64,000 bases of DNA. Source: DATKBT01 sp035546295 (lineage in GTDB: Bacteria > Acidobacteriota > Thermoanaerobaculia > Multivoradales > Multivoraceae). The notes under the pieces were generated by a model that was given only the letters and a program-made list of their open reading frames with translations, had not been told where the DNA came from and ran no database searches. The translations under genes and the position numbers were made by a program. Shown here one piece after another: positions 37,210 through 46,046 of the stretch. The stretch covers positions 372,001-436,000 of the forward strand of contig DATKBT010000125.1 in assembly GCA_035546295.1 (NCBI GenBank). The letters are read 5' to 3'. The number at the start of each line of letters is the position of its first letter. Position 1 is the stretch's first letter.

Positions 37210-38217
37210 CTACCGCGCGCCTTCGGCTGCGACGGTGGGTGGCTCGAGCGTCGCCAGGAGGGCGCCGATCTCGCGCCCACCGACGGCGCGCCAGAGCTCC
37301 CCGAGATCGGCGGGGGGGTCGGCCGTGAACGACCGCTGACTGCCGGCTCGCGGGTGCTCGAGGGTCAGCCGCCAGGCGTGGAGCGCGGGGCGCGGGAACT
37401 CCCGGATCGCTGCGCGTGCAGCGCCGCTCAGCTCCTTCCACCGCGCCTCGCCGTAGACCGGGTCGCCGACCAGGGGATGGGCGGCATGCTTGAGGTGGAC
37501 GCGGATCTGGTGGGTCCGGCCGGTGTGCAGCCGAAGCCGGAGCAGGCTCAGACGGTCGCGGGCGGCGAGGTCGAGTCGGTCGCACTCCGTGCTCGCCGAC
37601 CGCCCCCCAGCGCGGACCGTCATCCGCTTGCGCTCGGTGGGATGGCGGGCGATCGGCTGGTCGATGAGCAGCCCCTGCTCGACTGCACCGTGGGCGATCG
37701 CCAGGTACTCCTTGGCGATCCGGCGACGCGCGAAAGCCCGGACCAGCGCCTGGTAAGCGTGCGCGTTGCGCGCGATCGCCATCACTCCGCTGGTGCCGAG
37801 GTCGAGCCGGTGGACGATGCCCGGCCGCTGGGGATGACCGACCTCGGCGATCTCCGGGTAGCGGGCCACCAGACGATGGCAGAGAGTGCCGACGGCGCGT
37901 CCGGCTCCGGGGTGCACGGCCAGCCCAGCCGGCTTGTCGACCACCACCAAGTCCGCGTCCTCGAACAGGATCGCGAGCGGCAGGTGCTCGGGCTCGATAC
38001 GTTCCGCAGGTCTCGCCGGCGCCTCGGAGAGCGTGACCACCTCGCCTCCCGTCAGCCGGGTCGCCGGACGCGCCGGCTCGCCGTCGAGGAGGATCCGACG
38101 CGAAGCGATGTCGTTCTGGATCTGCGTCCGCGAACGCTGGAGCTGCTCGGCGAGGAATCGATCGAGCCGCAGACCTTGCGCCTCGGCGCCGATCTCGATG
38201 CGTCGCGGCCCGGTCAA
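37210..38217 (-). CDS. rluD: RluA/RluD-family 23S rRNA pseudouridine synthase
   Basis: Forms pseudouridines in 23S rRNA helix 69 if RluD-like. I choose TTG 38217, with AGGGG seven bases upstream, just after the lspA stop; the product is 335 residues. The N-terminal S4 domain (RLDRFLAEQLQRSRTQIQND, about 12-70), the catalytic motif GIVHRLDLGTSGVMAIARNA, the segment HTGRTHQIRVHLKHAAHPLV and GDPVYG are present. The lspA-rluD order is widely conserved. RluD rather than RluC is inferred from this context. Confidence 0.9.
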   Translation of the reverse strand: MTGPRRIEIGAEAQGLRLDRFLAEQLQRSRTQIQNDIASRRILLDGEPARPATRLTGGEVVTLSEAPARPAERIEPEHLPLAILFEDADLVVVDKPAGLAVHPGAGRAVGTLCHRLVARYPEIAEVGHPQRPGIVHRLDLGTSGVMAIARNAHAYQALVRAFARRRIAKEYLAIAHGAVEQGLLIDQPIARHPTERKRMTVRAGGRSASTECDRLDLAARDRLSLLRLRLHTGRTHQIRVHLKHAAHPLVGDPVYGEARWKELSGAARAAIREFPRPALHAWRLTLEHPRAGSQRSFTADPPADLGELWRAVGGREIGALLATLEPPTVAAEGAR

Positions 38218-38236
38218 CGAGGACCCCTGGACGGGA

Positions 38237-38770
38237 TCAGACCCCGGCGGTCTTGCTGTCGAGATCGCGCTCGCGACCGGTGGTGCTCTCGGCCGAGTCG
38301 CTGGTCCTCGGGCTGCGCACGGTCTCGAGAGCCAGCAATCCAATGCCGACGCTGATCGCGCTGTCGGCGACGTTGAAGGTCGGCCAATGCCAATCGCTCA
38401 CGTAGACGTCGAGGAAGTCGGTCACCGCACCGAGCAGGAGCCGATCGATCAGGTTGCCCACCGCCCCGCCCATGATCAGCGCCAGGGCGAACAGCAAGAG
38501 GCGCTGGTGGCTTTCGGCGCGGGAGAAGTAGACGCCCACGATCGACAGCGCGGCGAGGCCGAGGACCGCGAGGATGACCGTCCCGAAGGTCTCGCCGCGA
38601 CTCGGGAACAGCCCAAAGGCGATGCCCGTGTTGAGCACGTGGACCAGATTGAAGAACCCGGGGATCACGGTGACCCCCTCGTGGAGGGCGAAGCGTTCTT
38701 CGATCAGCCACTTGCTCCACTGATCCACGGCGACGACCAGCAGCGGCACGAGGAGATAGCGACTCTTCAC
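38237..38770 (-). CDS. lspA: lipoprotein signal peptidase II
   Basis: Inner-membrane aspartyl protease that removes lipoprotein signal peptides after lipidation. The 177 residues start at GTG. Four membrane helices are visible, and the catalytic aspartates lie in GGAVGNLIDRLLLGAVTDFL and PTFNVADSAISVGIGLL. The entry motif VAVDQWSKWLIEERF is near the N-terminus, and NTGIAFGLF is conserved. A charged cytoplasmic tail of about 25 residues is extra. It would process the lipoproteins encoded at 31-33.5 kb. It is 19 bases from rluD. Confidence 0.95.
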   Translation of the reverse strand: MKSRYLLVPLLVVAVDQWSKWLIEERFALHEGVTVIPGFFNLVHVLNTGIAFGLFPSRGETFGTVILAVLGLAALSIVGVYFSRAESHQRLLLFALALIMGGAVGNLIDRLLLGAVTDFLDVYVSDWHWPTFNVADSAISVGIGLLALETVRSPRTSDSAESTTGRERDLDSKTAGV

Positions 38771-38805
38771 CGCACGGATCGTAGCAGGGCGCCGGTCGCG
38801 GCCCT

Positions 38806-39456
38806 TCAGCTCTCGAGCTCGGGAAACCCTGCCGCACCGAACAGGCTGCGCGCCTGGGCCGGGTCCTGGAACAGCCGGATGCCCGCGATCCCATGGGCGC
38901 CGGCGTCGAAGGCCGCGCGCACCGACTCGACGCCGTCGATGCCCCCGAGGGCGAGGACCGGCGTGCCGAGGCCGGCGGCCTCGGACAGCTCCTCGACCCG
39001 GATCGCGGCGGCGCCGGGCTTGCTCGGGGTGGAGAAGAGCGGACCCAGGCAGACGTAGTCGACCCAGCGGCCCTGCTCCACCACCTCGGCCGTCGAATGC
39101 GCAGACAGTCCGATCAGGAGATCCTCGCCGAAGTGCTCGGCGATCCGCTGCGGGCTCGGGCCGGTGCTCGTGAGGTGGACGCCGTCGGCGCTCGAAGCGA
39201 GCGCCAGGTCGGCCCGGCTGTTGACCAGGAGCGTCCCCGGGAACCTCGCTCTTGCCTCGACGCAGAGCTGGTAGGCAGCGCGATCGTCGAGGCGCTTCTC
39301 GCGGAGTTGGACGGCGGCCGCGGGGAGATCACGCCCGAGACGCTCGAGCCAGCCCAGCAACTCCGCGCGCTCGCGATGTCCGAGATGAGCCCGCCCGGCC
39401 GAGATCGCGAGCAGGCGGAAGCCGAGTCGATGCGGGAAGCGCCCGGAGCGGCTCAA
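38806..39456 (-). CDS. thiE: thiamine-phosphate synthase / TenI family
   Basis: TIM-barrel protein of the ThiE/TenI family. The start is TTG 39456, overlapping the upstream stop (TTGA), giving 216 residues, the usual ThiE length. Landmarks: VQLREKRLDDRAAYQLCVEA, LLVNSRADLALASSADGVHL, IGLSAHS, VCLGPLFSTPSKPGAAAIRV and VLALGGIDGV. These fit either thiamine-phosphate synthase or the related isomerase TenI; no other thi genes are near, so the specific reaction is not settled. It lies in a run with lspA and rluD, where it has no obvious link to its neighbours. Confidence 0.78.
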   Translation of the reverse strand: MSRSGRFPHRLGFRLLAISAGRAHLGHRERAELLGWLERLGRDLPAAAVQLREKRLDDRAAYQLCVEARARFPGTLLVNSRADLALASSADGVHLTSTGPSPQRIAEHFGEDLLIGLSAHSTAEVVEQGRWVDYVCLGPLFSTPSKPGAAAIRVEELSEAAGLGTPVLALGGIDGVESVRAAFDAGAHGIAGIRLFQDPAQARSLFGAAGFPELES

Positions 39457-39737
39457 GGAGCCGGCTCGCCGGAGTGCGCGGCCCGTGCTCGTCGCCGCCC
39501 GAGCAGCTCGCGCAGATCGTGGAGCCCCCAGACGACGTGGACGAGCCCGAAGCCGGTGACCCCCCCCCGGCCCCATTGAGTCAACATCCACTCCCTGAGC
39601 TGCTCGAGGGGGAACTCGATGAGCAGGCCGGACCACCCGCCGCGCCACGGAGCCAGAGTCAGGAAGACGCCGACCTCGATGCAGTACAGGATGAACAGAG
39701 CTCGGCCGAAGCTCCTGAGAAATGCCCCCGGTCGCAC
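39453..39737 (-). CDS. small two-helix membrane protein
   Basis: I do not recognise this 94-residue protein by function. It starts at GTG 39737, has a hydrophobic segment (about residues 12-28, LFILYCIEVGVFLTLAPW) and a second one (about 58-74, GVTGFGLVHVVWGLHDL), then an Arg-rich tail. Its stop overlaps the thiE start (TTGA), and it begins 22 bases after the FecR-like gene, so it is part of the minus-strand run. Confidence 0.68.
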   Translation of the reverse strand: MRPGAFLRSFGRALFILYCIEVGVFLTLAPWRGGWSGLLIEFPLEQLREWMLTQWGRGGVTGFGLVHVVWGLHDLRELLGRRRARAAHSGEPAP

Positions 39738-39758
39738 GGGGTCGGATGGTAGCAGCGC

Positions 39759-42281
39759 TCAGTGAGGCGACACGTCGCCCGGCGGCCTGCGCGAGGAGGA
39801 GCGGCTCGGCCGGGAGGTCGAGCTTCGGGAACCGCCGCTACGGCTCCTGGTGGCGCTGCTCCGGCTCCTGGTGCTGCTGCCCCGGCTGGTCGCGCGCGAA
39901 CCGGACGAGCGCGGGCTCGAGCGGCCGCTGGCGGCCGAGCGACGGGGCGGACTCGAAGAGGAGCGCATGCCGGAGGGGCGGTCCGTCGACCGCGAACGCG
40001 CCGCCGACCCCGAGCTTCGGGTCGAAGCGGGCGACCGACCTCGGCTGCTCGAAGCGGTGGATCGCGTCGAGCTGCGACCGGACGGCGAAGCCGTGCGTGC
40101 GGAGCTGCGGCTGCGAGGGGCGGAGGAGCGCACCGCATCGCGGCTGCTGCGGGTGGGCGGCGTCCTCGAGCGGGACGAGCTCGAGCTGCGGCTGCGCGGC
40201 GCCGCCACCCGCGAGGAGCCGCTACGGCTCCGGGGCGCGGTCGAACGTGTCGAGCTGCCGCGGCTGGGCGGAGCGGAGCGGGTCGTGCTCCGGCTCGGCG
40301 GCGTGGTCGAACGCGTCGAGCTGCTGCGGCTGGGCGGAGCGGAGCGGGTGGTGGTCCGGCTCGGCGGCGCGGTCGAACGCGTCGAGCTGCTGCGGCTGGG
40401 CGGAGCGGAGCGGGTGGTGGTCCTGCTCGGCGGCGCGGTCGAACGTGTCGAGCTGCCGCGGCTGGGCGGAGTGACCGTCTGGCGGCGGGTCGGTGCCGAG
40501 CGGCTGTCGACGCTGCCTCGATCCTGCGAAGAGCCCTGGGTCCGGCCCCGGATGCCGTCGAGCACCCGACGCGCGGGGGCCGCCCGGGTCGAGCTGGTGG
40601 AGGCTCCCGAATCTCGGCTCACGGAGGGGCGTCGGAGCGCCGAGCGTTCGGTGGTCGCCGAGGGCGAATCGCCGTCGCCCGGACGCTGCGTGATGGCTCT
40701 CGGCGTGCCGCGTTCGGAGCGCGAGCTCGCCGTTCGGCCGGAGGAAGTGGCTCCGCGGTCGACGGTCGGTCGACGGTCGGTGATGCTGCGGCCCGCGCCG
40801 TCGCCGGTTCCGCCGCGCGGGCGGGCGGCCACGCGGGTGGGGAAGGGATCATCGGTGCGCGGAGCCTGACGGCCCTTCACCAGCACGTGGCGCTCGGTCT
40901 CGGGGGTGAGCCGGCCTTTGCGTTCGACGAAGGGCGTCACGTCCGGAACCGCGCCGGCTCCCCGCTCGGGCAGGCCGCGCTCGGAGCGCCAGCCACGCTC
41001 CAGCGCGATCTGGACCAACTCCGGACGGTGCCAGCGATCGCGGGTGAGCCGCCGGGTGTCGGTGAACAGGTAGCCTTTCTCCAGGTGACCTCGGCCGAGG
41101 TAGCGAAGCGTGCGAGTGTCGACGTAGTGCGAGTAGCCGCGGTAGCCGAACCGGCCGATCGGGCAGAAGGTCCAGCGATCGAACGACGCGAAGCTGCCGC
41201 CGATGTGGCCGAAGACCCCGAAGCGGAAGCCGAAGTCGAAGCCGTAGTGCCGGCGGTAGTAGTGGTCGTAGTAGCCGCGCGGCACCCAGCCGGCGTAGCT
41301 CGGCCCCCAGTACCAGTACACGTGCCCCGGGGAGTAGACGCGGCCCGGATACCAGACCCAGCCGAAGGCCGCGTGGTAGTCCCAGGCTCCGTAGTGATAG
41401 ACCACCGGGGACCAGGGATCGTAGGAGACCCAGTAGAGGCCGGCGGGCGTGTGCGCCCAGCGCCCGCGCCAGTACGGTCTCCACTCCCGCACGGTGACCG
41501 TCGGTCGCCAGGCCTGCCGGCTGTCGATCACGACCCACTCGCCCTGGTCGGCGAGCGACGCGGTGCTGTGGAGCGGCTCGTCCAGCCTCGGATCGGAGGC
41601 GCGGGCCACCACGACCTCCTGCCGGTCGGCGAAGCTCTCGATCGAGGTCGCGGCGCCCGCCGGCTCGATGCTCGTGCGCGGGCTCTCGTTGCCGCGAACC
41701 TCGAGCCGCTCACCGGGTCGCACCACCGAGGAGCCGTTCTGGTCGACGACCTCGGCGAATCCATCGCGAACCACCACCTCGGTCCAGCGCGCCTCGTCGG
41801 CGCTGACCAGATAGGTGCCGTTCGACTGCAGGTAGATCCTGGCGTTCGCGGTGTCGACGATGGCGGCCTCGTCGCCGTCGCGCCACACTCCCCGCGACGC
41901 CAGAAGAATCCGTCCTTCGTACAGACGGAGCTCGGTCGGACCCTCGTCGCCGTCCGGCGAGCCGGCCACGGCGGCGAAGCTGAGGTCGCTCACCTCGTCG
42001 ACGCTCAGCTGGCTGCCGTCGGAGAGCAGCAGATCGACCCGCGCCGACTCCTCGACCAGCAGCCGGTCGCCCGTGATCACGGGGTAGTTGGTCTCGACCT
42101 CGGTGCGCTCGCCGGATTCGGCGTCGATCAGCTCGGCGCGACCGTCGACGGTCCGGAAGTAGCTGTAACCCTCGTAGCCCTGCCCGGCGAGCCCCGCCGC
42201 CGACAGCACCAGCATCAACGGCGCGGCGAGGAGGCCGCGACGAATGGTCTCGAGTCCAGATCTTGCGTGGGATGAGGTCAT
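39759..42281 (-). CDS. FecR-domain/DUF6600 protein with Ser/Arg/Thr repeat tail
   Basis: An 840-residue exported protein. I choose ATG 42281 because AAGGGG precedes it and a clear signal peptide follows (residues 1-33, ending LSAAGLAGQ). Residues about 45-200 are FecR-like (DGRAELIDAE, VITGDRLLVEESARVDLLLS). Residues about 260-370 are Trp/Tyr-rich like DUF6600 (WRPYWRGRWAHTPAGLYW, AFGWVWYPGRVY). The last 350 residues are low-complexity and strongly basic, with 22-residue repeats (SSTRSTAPPSRTTTRSAPP). It lacks the cytoplasmic anti-sigma part of true FecR and no sigma factor or TonB receptor is nearby, so it is probably a periplasmic or surface structural protein. Confidence 0.8.
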   Translation of the reverse strand: MTSSHARSGLETIRRGLLAAPLMLVLSAAGLAGQGYEGYSYFRTVDGRAELIDAESGERTEVETNYPVITGDRLLVEESARVDLLLSDGSQLSVDEVSDLSFAAVAGSPDGDEGPTELRLYEGRILLASRGVWRDGDEAAIVDTANARIYLQSNGTYLVSADEARWTEVVVRDGFAEVVDQNGSSVVRPGERLEVRGNESPRTSIEPAGAATSIESFADRQEVVVARASDPRLDEPLHSTASLADQGEWVVIDSRQAWRPTVTVREWRPYWRGRWAHTPAGLYWVSYDPWSPVVYHYGAWDYHAAFGWVWYPGRVYSPGHVYWYWGPSYAGWVPRGYYDHYYRRHYGFDFGFRFGVFGHIGGSFASFDRWTFCPIGRFGYRGYSHYVDTRTLRYLGRGHLEKGYLFTDTRRLTRDRWHRPELVQIALERGWRSERGLPERGAGAVPDVTPFVERKGRLTPETERHVLVKGRQAPRTDDPFPTRVAARPRGGTGDGAGRSITDRRPTVDRGATSSGRTASSRSERGTPRAITQRPGDGDSPSATTERSALRRPSVSRDSGASTSSTRAAPARRVLDGIRGRTQGSSQDRGSVDSRSAPTRRQTVTPPSRGSSTRSTAPPSRTTTRSAPPSRSSSTRSTAPPSRTTTRSAPPSRSSSTRSTTPPSRSTTRSAPPSRGSSTRSTAPRSRSGSSRVAAPRSRSSSSSRSRTPPTRSSRDAVRSSAPRSRSSARTASPSGRSSTRSTASSSRGRSPASTRSSGSAARSRSTDRPSGMRSSSSPPRRSAASGRSSPRSSGSRATSRGSSTRSRSSATRSRSGGSRSSTSRPSRSSSRRPPGDVSPH
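40240..40475 (-). repeat. 66-bp in-frame tandem repeats in the FecR-like gene
   Basis: Units begin at 40240, 40306, 40372 and 40438 (the last partial). Each 66-base unit encodes 22 residues, and neighbouring units differ at only a few positions. Copy number changes would keep the frame and alter tail length. Confidence 0.9.
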
Positions 42282-42581
42282 CGTCGTCCCCTTGGATTCC
42301 AGTGCCGACCGACTCGTCTCGGCGGTCTTGCTGCCTCCGGCCACGGTATCGGTCACCCCCTGGACGTAGCAAGGGGGGTGCCAGAGCGACGCGCCTCGTA
42401 GGAGCGGATTCTGCGGCCTGGGAGGAGTCTCGACGCGCCGAGAAGCGTCCTCGATCAAGGTCTCTGGCGTCCTCGTCGAGCTCCGGAAAGCCGCGGTCTC
42501 ACGCAATTCCCCGCTATTGACCGTCCGATCGGCCCGCTGCTACGGTGGCTTCGATGTTGTGTCGCCTGGCTCGGTGGGAGC
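42282..42581. other. divergent intergenic region with a plus-strand promoter
   Basis: No gene seen. TTGACC (42517-42522), an 18-base spacer and TACGGT (42541-42546) make a likely promoter for the TPR/cyclic-nucleotide gene, 35 bases before its start. I see no clear promoter for the FecR-like gene on the other strand. The rest has no obvious structure. Confidence 0.55.
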
Positions 42582-43436
42582 ATGATCAAGAGCTGGTTCA
42601 AGCGAGACGGTCGAGAGCTGACGGTCGACGAGCTCATCGTCCTCGAGCGGTATGAGGAGGCCGAGTCCCGCCTGCGGTCGCTGCTCCGCCGCGGGACCGA
42701 AGATGCTCACACGCGAGCGAAGCTCGCGGAAGTGCTGAGCGCTCTCGGGCGCTCCTCGGAAGCGGTCGCCGAGTACTCCTACGTCGCCGATCTCTACCGC
42801 GACGACGGCTTCCACGACAAGGCCGCCGCGATGCTGCTGCGCGCCATCAAGCTCGACCCCAAGAGCGAGGAGCTGCGCCGGCAGCTCACCAGGATCGAGC
42901 GCGAGAAGTCCTCCGCCCGCAACCGCCAGCAGGCGCTCGAAGCGCTGCGCCAGGCCAGCGAAGCTCCAGACTCGGCCAAGATGCACTTCGTCGAGCTGCA
43001 GTATCTGTGGGCGCGGCTCTCGGATACGCCGTTCTTCTCGGAGCTGCCGGCGGAGCAGATTCCGTTCCTGCTGAAGAACCTCCGGTTCCTTCGCCTGACT
43101 CCCGACGAGATCGTCAAGGAGCGAGGTGACGAGTCGCCGGCGCTGATCATGGTCGCTGCCGGCGGCGTGGAGACGCGCGTCCTCCGCGGCGAGCGCAAGA
43201 TCAGCGTCTCCAGTCACGGAGTCGGCGAAATCATCGGCGAGTCGTCGCTGTTCGAGCACAAGCCGTGGCCGGCCGACACCCTGACCATCGAGCCGGCGAC
43301 CATCCTCGAGCTGACCCGTGAGCGGCTCGAGGGCGCGCTGGCCGGCAACCCGAACCCCCGGGCGTTGATCGTCGCGCTGCGCGCCCAGGAGAACGACCTC
43401 AAGATCCGGACGTGGATCAAGGAGCTCGGGGCCTGA
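42582..43436 (+). CDS. TPR and degenerate cyclic-nucleotide-binding domain protein
   Basis: A 284-residue cytoplasmic protein. Residues 15-105 form TPR-like helices (ERYEEAESRLRSLLRRGTED, KAAAMLLRAIKLDPKSEELR). Residues about 148-260 resemble a cyclic-nucleotide domain, but the phosphate cassette reads IIGESSLFEHKPWPADT: Gly219-Glu220 remain while the phosphate-binding arginine is replaced around Trp229-Pro230. It may therefore not bind cAMP or cGMP. No DNA-binding domain follows. It has its own promoter and is six bases upstream of def. Confidence 0.8.
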   Translation: MIKSWFKRDGRELTVDELIVLERYEEAESRLRSLLRRGTEDAHTRAKLAEVLSALGRSSEAVAEYSYVADLYRDDGFHDKAAAMLLRAIKLDPKSEELRRQLTRIEREKSSARNRQQALEALRQASEAPDSAKMHFVELQYLWARLSDTPFFSELPAEQIPFLLKNLRFLRLTPDEIVKERGDESPALIMVAAGGVETRVLRGERKISVSSHGVGEIIGESSLFEHKPWPADTLTIEPATILELTRERLEGALAGNPNPRALIVALRAQENDLKIRTWIKELGA

Positions 43437-43441
43437 CGGCG

Positions 43442-44002
43442 ATGGCCGCGCTTCGGATTCGTCTATTTCCCGATCCCGTCCTCCGCCAGCGCTGTCGGGA
43501 GGTCGACGTGTTCGACCTGGAGCTCGCGGCGCTGGCGCGCGACATGGTCGAGACGATGTACCACGCCCCCGGGATCGGTCTCGCCGCTCCCCAGGTCGGG
43601 GTCGAGCGGCGTCTCGCGGTGGTCGATCTGTCGGTCGGCGAAGACCCGGCGCAGCTCCTGACCCTGGTCAACCCCGAGGTGGTCGAGCACGAGGGGCTCG
43701 AGACCGAGTCCGAGGGGTGCCTCTCGATCCCCGAGTTTAACGAGAAGGTCGTGCGCCCGGAGCGGATCCGGGTCGTGGCGCAGTCGCTCGAGGGGGAGCG
43801 CTTCGAGCTCGAGGCCCGGGGTCTGCTCGCCCGCGCGATCCAGCACGAGATCGACCACCTCGACGGCGTGCTCTTCGTCGATCGCTTGCAGGGCCTGCGA
43901 CGAGAGCGCGCCAAGCGCCACCTGCGGCGCCTGCTCCGCGATGCCGAGACGGAGGAGGAGGGAGCGGGCGAAGGCCGAGCCGCGCTCTCGCGCTCTCCCT
44001 GA
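43442..44002 (+). CDS. def: peptide deformylase
   Basis: Removes the formyl group from nascent proteins. I choose ATG 43442, giving 186 residues. All three family motifs are present: GIGLAAPQVG (about 45-54), EGCLSIPE with the metal-binding Cys (about 96-103) and QHEIDHLDGVLFVDRL with the HExxH pair (about 138-153). The acidic/Arg tail after 165 is not conserved. It follows the TPR gene closely and likely shares its transcript. Confidence 0.95.
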   Translation: MAALRIRLFPDPVLRQRCREVDVFDLELAALARDMVETMYHAPGIGLAAPQVGVERRLAVVDLSVGEDPAQLLTLVNPEVVEHEGLETESEGCLSIPEFNEKVVRPERIRVVAQSLEGERFELEARGLLARAIQHEIDHLDGVLFVDRLQGLRRERAKRHLRRLLRDAETEEEGAGEGRAALSRSP

Positions 44003-44182
44003 GGACACCCGAATCGGGTACTCTCCCGACGCTGCGGGCTCGAAGGACCAGGCCACCGACGCCCCGCCCGTGAGCGCCGGCCGACCCCGGGAGCAGGCCG
44101 GAGCAGGCCGTCAGGGCCGCGGCTCGAGATCTGCACGACGGTGGGTCGTCGCGCGCCCGCGCGCTCTCAGAACGCGACCTCC

Positions 44183-45610
44183 ATGAAGCTCCGGTTCTAC
44201 AACACGCTCGGGCGCAGGCTCGAGGAGTTCGTGCCCATCGAGGCGGGCGAGGCCCGGCTCTACACCTGCGGTCCGACCGTCTACGACCACCCCCACATCG
44301 GCAACCTCCGCACCTTCCTGTTCGAGGACGTGCTCCGGCGGACGCTCCGGCTGTTCGGCTATCGAGCTGTGCAGGTGATGAACCTCACCGACGTCGACGA
44401 CAAGATCATCGCGCGGGCGGCCGAGCGCGGCGTCGGGCTCGACGAGTTCACGGCGCCCTTCATCGAATCCTTCTTCGCGGACCTGGACCGCCTCGGCATC
44501 GAGTGCGCCGAGCACTACCCTCGCGCCACCCGCTTCGTCGAGCCCATGATCGCCATGATCGAGCGGCTGATCGAAAGCGGCCACGCGTACGTCAGCGACG
44601 GCAGCGTGTTCTTCCGAATCGCCTCCTTCGATCGTTACGGCCAGCTCTCGCGCATCGACCTGTCCCAGGTGCGCCGCGGCGAGCGTGTCGCCGACGACGA
44701 GTACGGCAAGGACGACGCGCGCGACTTCGTGCTGTGGAAGGAGGCCAAGGAGGGCGAGCCCTCCTGGAGCTCCCCGTGGGGCCCGGGGAGGCCGGGCTGG
44801 CACATCGAGTGCTCCGCGATGAGCCAGGCGCTGCTCGGCCCGAGCTTCGACATCCACTGCGGCGGCGTCGACAACATCTTCCCTCACCACGAGAACGAGA
44901 TCGCGCAGAGCGAGAGCGCCAACGGCGAGCGCTTCGCGCGCTACTGGCTGCACGCCGAGCACCTGCTGGTCGACGGCGAGAAGATGGCCAAGTCGCTGGG
45001 CAACCAGTACACGCTCGGCGAGCTGCTGACGCAGGGGTGCGACCCGCGCGCGATCCGCTACCTGTTCGTGTCGGTCCACTACCGCCAGAAGCTCAACTTC
45101 TCGTTCGACTCGCTGGCCAACGCCCAGGCGGCGCTCAAGCGCCTCGACGAGATGCGCTTCCGGCTCGACGCCGCGCCGGTTTGCCTCGAGGGGTGCGAGC
45201 CCTGTCTGCAGCGGGCCTCGCGCGCGCTGCGCTCTGAGTTCACGGCGGCGTTGGGCGACGACCTCAACACTGCGGGCGCGCTCGGTGCTCTGTTCACCTT
45301 CGTGCGGGCCGCGAACCGCCGCGTCGACGCCGGCATCACAGACGACGAGAAGCGCGACGTCCACGCGGTGCTGGCCGAGGTCGACGACGTGCTCGGCGTG
45401 CTCGACGCCGAGCGATGGCGGTCCGAAGACGCCGCGGTGGACGGCGGGGAGCGCCTGACGGACGAGCAGGTCGAGGCGCTGCTCGCGGAGCGCCAGGAGG
45501 CGCGCGCCGGGCGCGACTTCGCGGCGGCGGACCGCCTGCGCGACCGGCTGGCGGGCTGCGGGATCGTGATCGAGGATACTCCGCAGGGCGCGCGCTGGAG
45601 ACGGGGCTGA
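44183..45610 (+). CDS. cysS: cysteinyl-tRNA synthetase
   Basis: Charges tRNA-Cys. I start at ATG 44183 (MKLRFYNTLGRRLEEFVPIE), the family N-terminus; the frame is open upstream without similarity. The 475 residues carry the zinc Cys in TCGPTVYDHPHIGN, which also holds the HIGH motif, GWHIECSAMSQALLG, the zinc ligands HCGGVDNIFPHHENEIAQSE, and KMAKSLGN in place of KMSKS. A -10-like TACTCT with a CCCGA-A-TCGGG palindrome lies at 44008-44024. tRNA-Cys lies 440 bases downstream on the other strand. Confidence 0.96.
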   Translation: MKLRFYNTLGRRLEEFVPIEAGEARLYTCGPTVYDHPHIGNLRTFLFEDVLRRTLRLFGYRAVQVMNLTDVDDKIIARAAERGVGLDEFTAPFIESFFADLDRLGIECAEHYPRATRFVEPMIAMIERLIESGHAYVSDGSVFFRIASFDRYGQLSRIDLSQVRRGERVADDEYGKDDARDFVLWKEAKEGEPSWSSPWGPGRPGWHIECSAMSQALLGPSFDIHCGGVDNIFPHHENEIAQSESANGERFARYWLHAEHLLVDGEKMAKSLGNQYTLGELLTQGCDPRAIRYLFVSVHYRQKLNFSFDSLANAQAALKRLDEMRFRLDAAPVCLEGCEPCLQRASRALRSEFTAALGDDLNTAGALGALFTFVRAANRRVDAGITDDEKRDVHAVLAEVDDVLGVLDAERWRSEDAAVDGGERLTDEQVEALLAERQEARAGRDFAAADRLRDRLAGCGIVIEDTPQGARWRRG

Positions 45611-45643
45611 GGTGACCTGAGGTCAGGGTGAAGTGAGGGTGAA

Positions 45644-46030
45644 GTGAGGTCGGATCGCTGGTGGCGCGGTCGCTCGTCGACCACCGACTTCGGCCGCGCC
45701 GCCGAACGGCAGGTGGCGCGTTGGCTGGCCGACGAAGGACTGGTGGTGGTCGAGCGCAACCACCGCAACGCGGGTGGCGAGATCGACCTGGTGGCGCGCG
45801 ACGGCGAGACTCTGGTGTTCGTCGAGGTCAAGGCCCGCAGCCGTCTGGACTACGGCGGGGCTCTCGGCGCCATCGACCGCGACAAACGCCGCCGCCTGGT
45901 GCGCGCGGCGAGGGTCTACGTCTCGAGCCGTGGCTGGAAGGGCCCCTGCCGCTTCGACGTCGTGGCGCTTCAGCGGATCGACGGCGAGTGGCGCTACCAG
46001 CGCTACCTGAGCGCTTTCGAGGCCGAGTAG
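45644..46030 (+). CDS. yraN: UPF0102/YraN-family endonuclease-like protein
   Basis: A 128-residue protein with a restriction-endonuclease-like fold. The motif GGEIDLVARDGETLVFVEVK at about residues 44-63 has the usual acidic and lysine residues of this family. Its cellular role is not established; members are often found near translation or recombination genes. GTG 45644 lies in the second copy of an 11-base tandem repeat (AGGGTGAAGTG at 45625-45635 and 45636-45646). The Trp at residues 6-7 and the short N-terminus support this start. Confidence 0.85.
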   Translation: MRSDRWWRGRSSTTDFGRAAERQVARWLADEGLVVVERNHRNAGGEIDLVARDGETLVFVEVKARSRLDYGGALGAIDRDKRRRLVRAARVYVSSRGWKGPCRFDVVALQRIDGEWRYQRYLSAFEAE

Positions 46031-46046
46031 GGAGGGGATGGGAGGA

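Noticed and set aside
40240..40475. 66-bp repeats as a CRISPR array
   Set aside because: Units are contiguous without unique spacers, keep the reading frame and encode repeats of a low-complexity protein; no cas genes are present.
39762..42275. Long plus-strand open frame (837 codons) opposite the FecR-like gene
   Set aside because: The minus-strand protein has a signal peptide, recognisable domains and a ribosome site. The plus frame is repetitive Arg/Ala/Gly sequence without domains, as expected for the antisense of GC-rich coding DNA.
44008..44024. CCCGA-A-TCGGG palindrome with TACTCT before cysS as a T-box or operator
   Set aside because: No T-box features (specifier loop, TGG-containing antiterminator) and no -35 box; noted only as a possible -10 box.
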